Below are positions 24,917 to 30,441 of a stretch of 30,441 nt of DNA, in pieces (the stretch's first letter is position 1; each line of letters begins with the position of its first letter). Where the stretch lies: the NCBI GenBank assembly GCA_910585645.1, contig CAJUFP010000056.1, forward strand, positions 1-30,441, written 5' to 3'. The DNA comes from an uncultured Hungatella sp. (GTDB taxonomy: Bacteria; Bacillota; Clostridia; Lachnospirales; Lachnospiraceae). Below the pieces are notes generated by a model, which was given only the letters and a program-made list of their open reading frames with translations, was not told where the DNA came from and did no database searches. The position numbers and the translations under genes are program-made.

Positions 24917-26026
24917 ATGACAAATGAGACAGCACAATTAAATACCTGGAGGAATGTTGATGGGCCGGGACATGAGTGTCCGACGGATGATGAGGTGATT
25001 GGCCTTTTAAAGAGGACTCCGGTTCTTTATGGCAGCTACCAGGGACTGAATGAGGAGTGGAAACGGCGTTTTCTGGATTTCTGTGAGGAAAAGAGGACGC
25101 TGCCCTTGACCTACGACCCGTTTTTTAAGAGGATTTTTCACCCGGATATCCACCCGGACCGCCTGTCCCTGTTTATTTCCAGCATTCTGGGCATGAAGGT
25201 CAGGGTGGTCCGGGTTCTGCCCAATGAGGACAGTGTGCTGGGCGGGGACACGCTTTTGATCATGGACCTTCTGGGAGAGCTGGAGGACGGGTCGCTTATA
25301 AACGTGGAGATCCAGAAGCAGGGGTATGCGTTTCCTGCGGAGCGTATTTCCTGCTATTCGTCGGATCTGGTCATGCGTCAGTACGCGCGGGTAAAGGGGG
25401 AGAAGGGCGGCGCCTTTACCTACCGGGATATTAAGAGCGTGTATGTGATCGTGATCTTTGAGAAGAGTACGGGAGGTTTTCATAAGACAGGGGATGCTTA
25501 TGTACACCACGGGAAAGTGAAGTTTGATACAGGCCTGGAGATGAGATTTCTGCAGGAATATTTTCTCATAGCACTTGACGTTTTCCGAAAAATTCCGTAT
25601 CCTAAAAAGAGAAGCGAACAGACTGCATGGCTGTCACTTTTGACGGCGGACAACCCGGAGGAGGCAGAGAGACTGGCCGGGGAGTACCCGGAGTATTCGT
25701 GGATTAGGGAGATCTTTGAGGAGACAGCCATGCTCCGCCAGAAGCCTGAGGAGGTGTTGGGGATGTTTTCGGAGGCGCTTAAGATACTGGACCGGAATAC
25801 GGTGACCTACATGATCGAAGAGCTGAAGAAGGAGCTGGAGGAGACGAAGGAAGAGGCTGAAGGAGCGAAGGAGAAGGCGAAAGAGGCCGAAACAGAAGCG
25901 CAGAAGGCCAAAACAGAAGCTCAAAAGGCCACAGCCGAAGCCCAAAGGGCCAAGGCGGGGATGGAAGAGAAGGATGCGGAGATTGCAGAACTTAAGAGGC
26001 AGTTAGAATACTACAAAAAGGGTTAG
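24917..26026 (+). CDS. Rpn/PD-(D/E)XK nuclease family protein ('transposase'-like) with coiled-coil tail
   Basis: A 369-residue protein of the Rpn / PD-(D/E)XK nuclease-transposase family that is multicopy in clostridia. The family opening TYDPFFKRIFHPDIHPDRL is near residue 60; the nuclease core follows with LLIMDLLGELEDGSLINVEI then QKQGYAFPAERISCYSSDLV, where Asp and the E-x-Q take the D...ExK positions. A middle helical domain contains KKRSEQTAWLSLLTADNPEEA. The last ~65 residues are a charged heptad coiled coil with imperfect EAQKAKT repeats, prone to length variation. Rpn proteins are linked to RecA-independent recombination and, in some cases, to phage defence. ATG at 24917 follows GGAGG. 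It neighbours the BREX island but has its own promoter and terminator. Confidence 0.85.
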   Translation: MTNETAQLNTWRNVDGPGHECPTDDEVIGLLKRTPVLYGSYQGLNEEWKRRFLDFCEEKRTLPLTYDPFFKRIFHPDIHPDRLSLFISSILGMKVRVVRVLPNEDSVLGGDTLLIMDLLGELEDGSLINVEIQKQGYAFPAERISCYSSDLVMRQYARVKGEKGGAFTYRDIKSVYVIVIFEKSTGGFHKTGDAYVHHGKVKFDTGLEMRFLQEYFLIALDVFRKIPYPKKRSEQTAWLSLLTADNPEEAERLAGEYPEYSWIREIFEETAMLRQKPEEVLGMFSEALKILDRNTVTYMIEELKKELEETKEEAEGAKEKAKEAETEAQKAKTEAQKATAEAQRAKAGMEEKDAEIAELKRQLEYYKKG

Positions 26027-26040
26027 GATGTGACAGGAGA

Positions 26041-26083
26041 CAGGGCTGAGACATGGGTGTGTGGCAGCCCTGTTCCTATTTTT
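26041..26083 (+). terminator. Terminator of the Rpn-type gene
   Basis: Perfect 8-bp stem CAGGGCTG / CAGCCCTG (26041-26048 and 26065-26072) with a 16-nt loop, then TTCCTATTTTT. It starts 14 bases after the stop codon. Confidence 0.7.
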
Positions 26084-26149
26084 GCGGCAGTTTGCGTTAT
26101 GGGCGCGCCATAGAGGGAGCAGGCGGCGTGGGGACGGAAATTTGGTGTG

Positions 26150-26981
26150 TCAGGCAATTCGCTGTAGCAAGATGGACGCGTTATTCACAGCCTGGTTGTC
26201 AACTCCTGTTCCTGCAAGATTGTCGGTGGAGGATGATTTATTGTTACAGTTCACGGGGCGGGGAAAACAGGATGAAAACAGGCGTCAAGCTTGCTTGTAA
26301 GACTGTTTTCATCCTGTTTTCCACATCGGGCGAACGCCCGATGCTTCTTGTTCGGCGGAGCCGGACAAGAAGATGCCCCCCGTGAACAGTAACGATTTAT
26401 TGCGCAGAACAATGGTTGCGCCTGCAGGGATGGAGGCAAGGAACATGCCGGTTAATTGAGCCCGCTGTGTGTCATTTTGTCCGTCTGAGTACATCCCGAA
26501 AAATGACAGGGGATGTTCCAGTCCATTGATTGCCACTGCATAGGCAATATTCAGAAGTCCGGCGGCGGGACGAATCAATAAGGAGTAGTCTATCCGATAT
26601 ATGCCTTCCGCGTTGACAATGATCTCCGCTGTATTCGGGGTGAAAGAGAAATCGCCGGATTGGAATGCGATGATGAATCTGACGTTTTCTTCGGGAGCGA
26701 CACTCTGGAATCCGTCCTGCATCACAGCGTTAAAATAGGCTGGCTGGGTTCCGGAACCTGCAGGCCCGGTGGGGCCTTGCGGGCCGGCAGGTCCCTGTAT
26801 GCCTGCGGGACCAGTGGGTCCAACAGTTCCTTGTGGCCCAGTAAGGCCCTGGGGCCCGGCAGGTCCAGTAGGCCCTTGTGGTCCTACAGGTCCGGTTTCT
26901 CCTTGCGGTCCAGTAGGTCCAATGTTTCCTTGATATTCTGCAGAACGGAGAGGAGAAGCAGGGGACTGCTGTTTTTTTCAA
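26150..26981 (-). pseudogene. Collagen-like BclA-type surface or exosporium protein, frameshifted and interrupted by a MITE
   Basis: Minus strand. About 20 Gly-X-Y triplets (26929 down to about 26751; for example GPTGPQGETGPVGPQG) are followed by a C-terminal BclA-like domain: AYFNAVMQDGFQSV, then GIYRIDYSLLIRPAAG and MYSDGQNDTQRAQLTGMFLA. The frame is cut at codon NKS by a 151-bp element (26243-26393). If the element and one 8-bp duplicate are removed, the frame continues SSTDNLAGTGVDNQAVNNAS and ends ILLQRIA with TGA at 26152-26150, a normal family end. At the 5' end the collagen frame has no start codon: TTG at 26981 would give MKKQQSPAS only if the A run had six rather than seven bases. 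Such proteins trimerise and decorate spores or cells. As it stands the gene is doubly broken. Confidence 0.8.
26243..26393. mobile_element. 151-bp MITE-like element with 8-bp target-site duplication
   Basis: Terminal inverted repeats GTTACAGTTCACGGGG (26243-26258) and the inverse of GTTACTGTTCACGGGG (26378-26393) match at 15 of 16 bases. The element is flanked by direct repeats GATTTATT at 26235-26242 and 26394-26401. Between the ends are three hairpins: a 20-bp perfect stem (26262-26281 with 26303-26322), a 9-bp stem CATCGGGCG/CGCCCGATG (26324-26343), and a 13-bp stem CTTCTTGTTCGGC/GCCGGACAAGAAG (26344-26372). No coding capacity. It would need a transposase in trans; none with these ends is in the window. 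Excision in silico restores the collagen-like gene's frame, which proves insertion. Confidence 0.85.
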
Positions 26982-27130
26982 TACAGGCCCGATCACCAGG
27001 AGGATTTATTTTAATGTCGCAAAGGCAGATAAGGGGTATAAGGTGGCTGCAATATTCCTGACGCCGGGGCGGAGATCGGGGATTTTATAAGGCCGGAGGG
27101 GAGATAAAGCGGCGTCTGGGCAAGGAGGAG

Positions 27131-27379
27131 ATGTACTCTCGGAATCGCGCATGCGCCTGTTTTTGTGGATGATTTTCCGTCATATGAACATAAATTTGAT
27201 CTCTCCAGGTCGAATTCCCCGCAGCTTGCCGCGGGGCAAACTTGATTTTGATTTTTGCGGGGTTTGATATCCCGCTGGTTGCGGCGGAGGAGTTTATTCA
27301 ACGTGCGTTCCACAAATTTACGCGCATCTGACAAAAATGATCTCACAAAACCAGGCACAAAGAGACTCCGAGAGTACAT
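27131..27379. repeat. Large imperfect inverted repeat (~100-bp arms)
   Basis: The plus strand from 27131 and the minus strand from 27379 begin with the same ATGTACTCTCGGA and stay similar for about 100 bases: shared landmarks are TTTTTGTGG/TTTTGTGAG, a CATATG/CAGATG, and TAAATTTG. The left arm ends in a hairpin CCCCGCAGCTTGCCGCGGGG (27217-27236) and the right arm in the related CCGCCGCAACCAGCGGG. So two diverged copies of one repeat face each other. There is no convincing gene here: the one 122-codon frame on the minus strand follows the repeat. I see nothing else between 26982 and 27464. Confidence 0.6.
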
Positions 27380-27413
27380 TTTATCAAGTAGGAGGAATCG
27401 ATAAGTTTTTGAC

Positions 27414-27445
27414 GGACCTGGAATCTTTGTCAGGAATCCAAGTCC
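27414..27445 (-). terminator. Possible hairpin terminator of the cupin gene
   Basis: Arms GGACCTGGAATC (27414-27425) and GAATCCAAGTCC (27434-27445) pair at 11 of 12 positions including one wobble. On the minus strand it lies 20 bases after the cupin stop, but no T run follows, so termination is uncertain. Confidence 0.35.
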
Positions 27446-27464
27446 GGGTTCGCCATGTTACCGC

Positions 27465-27818
27465 TTATTCTACAATGGCGTCATCTTTGGTGTAATCCCC
27501 AAGGGAATTGGCTTTTACCTGGATGCAGATAAAGCGGATCGGCGTATCTTCTGCCGCAAAGAACCGGCGTCTGGCAGCGGGAGCGACGGAAAGCCAATCG
27601 CCTGCGGAAAGCTCCACGGTCTCCCCGTCAATCTCCGCTCTGCCTTTTCCCTCAAGAACCCCGTAGATTTCCTCATTGTTCTTGTGGGCATGGACAAAGG
27701 GCACGCTTGCGCCTGCGGGGAGATGGTTGACGCTGATTTCTGCCCCGGTCAGGGAAAGCTGGTCGTGAAGCTCTGTTCTTGCATTGTCTGTGATGGTTAT
27801 CTTATTAAAATTTGCCAT
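27465..27818 (-). CDS. Small cupin-domain protein
   Basis: A 117-residue single-domain cupin. ATG at 27818 (MANFNKITITDN) follows GGGAGG (27825-27830 on the plus map); an upstream in-frame start has no site. The two cupin motifs are PFVHAHKNNEEIYGVLEGKG (metal-binding His, His, Glu) and LSAGDWLSVAPAARRRFFA, the second with an unusual arginine run where a histidine normally sits. Single cupins like this are usually metal-binding small-molecule enzymes or sensors; the substrate is unknown. It stands alone with its own strong promoter. Confidence 0.88.
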   Translation of the reverse strand: MANFNKITITDNARTELHDQLSLTGAEISVNHLPAGASVPFVHAHKNNEEIYGVLEGKGRAEIDGETVELSAGDWLSVAPAARRRFFAAEDTPIRFICIQVKANSLGDYTKDDAIVE

Positions 27819-27860
27819 GATAGGACCTCCCTTTGATTGATGTAATATTAAAGAATACAA

Positions 27861-27905
27861 CAATATTTATAACACGAAAATGTTGTAATGTCAATAGTTA
27901 TAACA
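27861..27905 (-). promoter_or_regulatory. Cupin gene promoter with two operator-like repeats
   Basis: On the minus strand TTGACA (27894-27889), a 17-base spacer and TATAAA (27871-27866) form a near-consensus promoter. A 14-base direct repeat TGTTATAAmTATTG overlaps both elements: one copy at 27905-27892 runs into the -35, the other at 27874-27861 covers the -10. The copies are 31 bases apart (three helical turns). This is a good layout for a repressor; which one is unknown. Confidence 0.65.
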
Positions 27906-28446
27906 AAAATATCAGGATAAACTTATCACGATAAAATTATTATAAAATCACCATTATTTATGACATTTTCAGAATGAATTTTTTGTAATGTTGTAATTTT
28001 TATCTTGGAAAATCGCATGCAAAGGAGTAATTTGCACTTTTGTAACTTTGTAAGTTTATCCTGCGAAAATTTATCTGTTTGCCCCAGAGGCTTAAAAGCC
28101 TGCGGGCCGGTTGGGGGATTTGGATTGAAGGATTGGATTGGAGGATTGTATCGCGAAATCAAGGGGTTGCGGTTCAGGCAGGTCTGCGGGCTTGCCGCGC
28201 TGACTGTGCTGACTGTACGATAACTTAAGCTGGCCAGCCAAAATTCCTCTGCAACTCCGTTTCGGTCCGTCCTAAACAAGCGCCGCCGGCGCTTAGGACC
28301 GTTGCAGGGGGGTTCATGGATTTTTGCCAGTTGCCATAAATGCGCGTGAACGGCAATATCAGGGGAAAGGGCGGATGGTTTTGGATGGAAAAGGCCATGA
28401 AAATGTGATAAAATCAAGAGTACATCAAGAAACATGGGAGGGCATT
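27906..28446. other. Long intergenic stretch between cupin and the helical-protein gene
   Basis: About 540 bases with no supported gene. The first ~170 bases are very A/T-rich; the middle has short GGATTGGATT-type reiterations around 28118-28148; the right part holds the palindromic region listed separately. An in-frame start at 28324 for the next gene lacks a ribosome site. Confidence 0.5.
28249..28307. repeat. Nested palindromic element
   Basis: Outer arms CTGCAAC (28249-28255) and GTTGCAG (28301-28307) enclose AAGCGCC-GCC-GGCGCTT (28278-28294) and an alternative pairing CGGTCC (28263-28268) / GGACCG (28296-28301). Weaker symmetry continues outward (CTGGC...AAAA on the left against AAAAATCC...GCCAGT on the right) to about 28230-28345. 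It resembles a small repetitive palindromic element; no T run, so not a terminator. Confidence 0.5.
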
Positions 28447-29463
28447 ATGGGAACAGAGCAATTAATGGAAAAGATCAGGGAGCAGCGGGACGTGTACGAT
28501 TCTCTGAAAAAAGGCGATGTCAGCCTGGTCTGCTACAGAGAATTTGAGAATGGGGAGTGGGGGACGGATGACGCCAATTACACCAACCGCCTGCGGCTGG
28601 CATACTATCTTCTTTACAATAAGATCGACGATGAGGAGGCTGCGGCGTATCTTTTTCAGGAGGAATTAAAGGACAGGGAGCGCAATTCTTTTCAGGGGAT
28701 TGGAAGCGCGCTTCGGGTGTTGACTGTGCTCCTTAGAAGATACAACGGCGACGGCAGATATGAGGAATTATTCAGACAGGCGAAGAATGCCAACTTTGAC
28801 TGCGCCTGCGGCTATGACCCGGAGGATGAGGTGGATGACAGCTTTGAGGACAACAGCCTGTTGGACGGTATCTACTTATGTTTGGAAATGGATTATAAGG
28901 ATGTGATGGCTGATCTGGTGGATGAGTGGAAGCGGGATACAGAAACCGGGGCAGGCTGGGACGATTCTAACCGGGGCAGGCTTATTGAGTTTAACCGCTT
29001 TCTTGGCAGGGATGGGGAGAACGAAGGGCTGTATAAGGAGCTGCTGGAAGAGTCTTTGAGGGCGGAGAATGGCCGGGTGAGGGATATGATTTCCAGATAC
29101 CGGGATATGATACGGTATTATGTGCAGGCCGGGGATTATGACAGCGGGGCGGCGTACTGTAAGATGGTCATAGACACAACAAACTATAAGGAAATCCGCA
29201 CGCTGCGCCTGTTTGGGGATATTCTGGAGGAGTGTCTGGAGGTCATCGCCGGTATGGCCCGTGACGGTCGCGACCTGGCTGGAGCCTTTCGCTTATGGCA
29301 GTGGACCAAGGGGGAGCTGGAAGAAAAAAACCGCACCAGTTGGTACGGAGATCTGTACACCAAGGGGATTGCCGCGGCTAAGGTGATGGATGAGGCGTAT
29401 GCCGGAAAGCTGGAGGCGGAGTATGCAGAGTGGATGAGAAAGAGGTGGTCAGTACAGGGCTAA
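28447..29463 (+). CDS. Uncharacterised alpha-helical (TPR-like) protein
   Basis: A 338-residue soluble protein that I do not recognise. ATG at 28447 (MGTEQLMEKIREQRDVYDSL) is preceded by GGGAGG at 28436-28441. The sequence is almost entirely predicted helix and rich in acidic residues, with repeated helix pairs such as LRLAYYLLYNKIDDEEAAAY, DMIRYYVQAGDYDSGAAYCK and GAFRLWQWTKGELEEKN, reminiscent of tetratricopeptide-type solenoids. There is no signal peptide or membrane segment. A C-A-C and DDSFEDN region (residues ~117-135) is the only low-complexity part. It is monocistronic; 156 bases of non-coding sequence follow before the PPOX gene's end. Confidence 0.75.
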   Translation: MGTEQLMEKIREQRDVYDSLKKGDVSLVCYREFENGEWGTDDANYTNRLRLAYYLLYNKIDDEEAAAYLFQEELKDRERNSFQGIGSALRVLTVLLRRYNGDGRYEELFRQAKNANFDCACGYDPEDEVDDSFEDNSLLDGIYLCLEMDYKDVMADLVDEWKRDTETGAGWDDSNRGRLIEFNRFLGRDGENEGLYKELLEESLRAENGRVRDMISRYRDMIRYYVQAGDYDSGAAYCKMVIDTTNYKEIRTLRLFGDILEECLEVIAGMARDGRDLAGAFRLWQWTKGELEEKNRTSWYGDLYTKGIAAAKVMDEAYAGKLEAEYAEWMRKRWSVQG

Positions 29464-29619
29464 AACCGGGCCTGTAAAAAGGCAAAGCATGATGAACATG
29501 GTCCTGTTTACTGAACAAGGAGCAGGCAGCAGAAAGGGAAAAGGAGAAGCTGCGAAAAACAGCTCCTCCCAGGTTCCCGGGGTTCATCCAGCCAGAAATT
29601 CTGGTTTACAGGCGCAAAG

Positions 29620-30027
29620 TTAAAGGTTCAGGGCCAGTTCCTTTTTATTTTCAGCCCCCGGCGTGGTGACGATCACATGATCAGGCGTTATGATAAGAGC
29701 TCCTTTTGCGGTGGCGGCGCCGTTGAACATTTTTTCCACCATGGCTTTAAAGGCGTCCACAACCGGCCCCTCTGTCACATATTCGGCCTTTCCCTTGATC
29801 TGATATCCCTCCAGGCTCTTGGCATCGTATGCGGAGACGGCGATTCTGCCGCTATTTGCCCCAATGTTTTTCAGCGTGGTCTCAAGGAACACATCTCCCA
29901 CAAGCAGCTTTCCGTCTTCGGTGACATCCTTAAAAGCCACCGGAACCACATTGGGTTCATTGTCAAGGCAGGTGGCTAAATCCCACATACTCTCTTTCAG
30001 CAGTTTTGTTACATGTTCGTTCAGCAT
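29620..30027 (-). CDS. Pyridoxamine 5'-phosphate oxidase (PPOX) family flavin-binding protein
   Basis: A 135-residue single-domain split-barrel protein, the usual length for small PPOX-like flavoproteins. Typical segments are MLNEHVTKLLKESMWDLATC, PNVVPVAFKDVTEDGKLLVG and ETTLKNIGANSGRIAVSAYD followed by YQIKGKAEYVTEGP. Such proteins bind FMN or F420-like cofactors and are often oxidative-stress or xenobiotic-reducing enzymes; substrate unknown. AAGGAGG precedes ATG. It is divergent from an HxlR-family regulator with shared operator-like dyad, so it is likely its target. Confidence 0.85.
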   Translation of the reverse strand: MLNEHVTKLLKESMWDLATCLDNEPNVVPVAFKDVTEDGKLLVGDVFLETTLKNIGANSGRIAVSAYDAKSLEGYQIKGKAEYVTEGPVVDAFKAMVEKMFNGAATAKGALIITPDHVIVTTPGAENKKELALNL

Positions 30028-30073
30028 AAGTTGACCTCCTTCAAAAAAATGGTAGTGTTTGTTTCATGCCCCC

Positions 30074-30174
30074 ATTATAGGGAACAGGCTTCCAAGGCAC
30101 AAGATATTAAGAAATTTATGATTAACTATTAAATTTCTTAGTAACTTGAAACTATATAGGGAAACCCATATAAT
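30074..30174. promoter_or_regulatory. Divergent promoters and dyad operator (PPOX / HxlR)
   Basis: Minus-strand promoter for the PPOX gene: TTGTGC (30102-30097), 17 bases, TATAAT (30079-30074). Plus-strand promoter for hxlR: TTGAAA (30146-30151), 17 bases, TATAAT (30169-30174). Between the two -35 boxes is a perfect 10-bp dyad TAAGAAATTT (30108-30117) / AAATTTCTTA (30131-30140) with a 13-base centre, well placed for an HxlR dimer to control both genes. Confidence 0.75.
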
Positions 30175-30290
30175 GAAAGCAAAGGAAAGCTGCAGAGCCG
30201 GTTGACTTCCAAAGGGCGGCGGAAACAATCAGCCCCAGAGGCAGGTGCAGGAGAGACTGCGGGAGTATATGAAAAAATCAGGAGGAGCGT

Positions 30291-30441
30291 ATGTATCAGA
30301 AAAAGATGGAGCAGGATATCCGCTGTCCACTGGAGTACGGACTTGAGATCTTTGGCGGAAAGTGGAAGCCCAGGATTATCTGTGTGTTAAACCTACGATT
30401 AACCATAAAAGTAGCACTACACAATGTTTCAAAAAATAAAA
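30291..30441 (+). CDS. HxlR-family regulator, partial (runs off window, frame odd after codon 34)
   Basis: The N-terminus MYQKKMEQDIRCPLEYGLEI then FGGKWKPRIICVLN is the conserved start of HxlR winged-helix regulators, with ATG at 30291 after GGAGG. After residue 34 the expected LRYSELR-type helix is replaced by LRLTIKVALHNVSKNK in A/T-rich DNA up to the window end. Either a mobile element has inserted after about 30392 or this is a divergent protein; only sequence beyond the window can tell. HxlR proteins sense reactive electrophiles or redox stress, which fits the divergent flavoprotein gene. Confidence 0.7.
   Translation, partial: MYQKKMEQDIRCPLEYGLEIFGGKWKPRIICVLNLRLTIKVALHNVSKNK

Noticed and set aside
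26730..26996. An 88-codon minus-strand frame overlapping the collagen repeats
   Set aside because: It is the wrong frame of the Gly-X-Y repeat (Trp/Thr/Arg-rich readout); the collagen frame is the biological one.
27011..27379. A 122-codon minus-strand frame
   Set aside because: It follows the large inverted repeat; composition and lack of a ribosome site or family match argue against a gene.
29588..29606. Small palindrome CCAGAA-T-TTCTGG after the PPOX gene as a terminator
   Set aside because: Short A/T-containing stem without a T run on the minus strand; not convincing.
1..30441. CRISPR array or rRNA genes
   Set aside because: No regularly spaced repeats with unique spacers and no rRNA-like sequence seen; the only tandem repeat is two copies of 14 bases.

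Overview
The window looks like chromosome from a gut-type clostridium of the Lachnospiraceae (Enterocloster/Hungatella-like). The reasons are strong AGGAGG-type ribosome binding sites, a YitT-family protein, an Rpn-type nuclease with a coiled-coil tail, a BclA-like collagen protein, and a compact AraC-controlled locus for uronic-acid sugars. This placement comes from gene content only. The flanks (1-10.5 kb and 24.9-30.4 kb) are visibly richer in G/C than the central 10.5-24.5 kb, which looks like an acquired defence island.

Region 1 (283-7888) is a six-gene carbohydrate locus: AraC regulator, GH88 unsaturated glucuronyl hydrolase, GPH-type sugar/cation symporter, an RpiB-fold isomerase (best guess DhuI, which isomerises 4-deoxy-5-keto-uronate), a discoidin-like protein of unknown role, and a GH2 enzyme with the N-x-K motif of beta-glucuronidases. 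Together they would import unsaturated or glucuronate-containing oligosaccharides (glycosaminoglycan or similar), release the uronic acid and start its catabolism. A strong terminator closes the operon at 7924-7972.

Region 2 (7961-10519) holds gene debris and a short operon. There is a minus-strand remnant of a Cache sensor domain. A severely shortened Rrf2-type regulator ends inside the start codon of yitT, and yitT overlaps a secreted metallophosphoesterase.

Region 3 (10573-24467) is a BREX type 1-like phage-defence operon: small XRE regulator, brxA, brxB, brxC, then an embedded AAA ATPase + HNH nuclease pair (Septu/PtuAB-like), then pglX and pglZ, then a terminator. No brxL is present in the window. 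The pglX target-recognition region is strikingly A/T-rich compared with the rest of the gene. The genes are packed with overlaps, so they are probably one transcript from the promoter at 10573-10601.

Region 4 (24550-30441) is accessory. It carries a short tRNA-Cys with almost no D-arm; an Rpn/PD-(D/E)XK nuclease gene behind a long structured leader; and a collagen-like (BclA-type) gene broken by a 151-bp MITE-like element with a clean 8-bp target duplication and also frameshifted near its 5' end. It continues with two palindromic repeat regions, a small cupin gene with paired operator-like repeats, an unknown helical protein, and a PPOX-family flavoprotein divergent from an HxlR regulator whose reading frame leaves the family consensus near the window edge.

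The strongest candidates for something new are the BREX operon with embedded Septu pair and missing brxL, the cloverleaf-folding MITE (its removal together with one target duplication exactly restores the host reading frame), and the D-arm-reduced tRNA-Cys.
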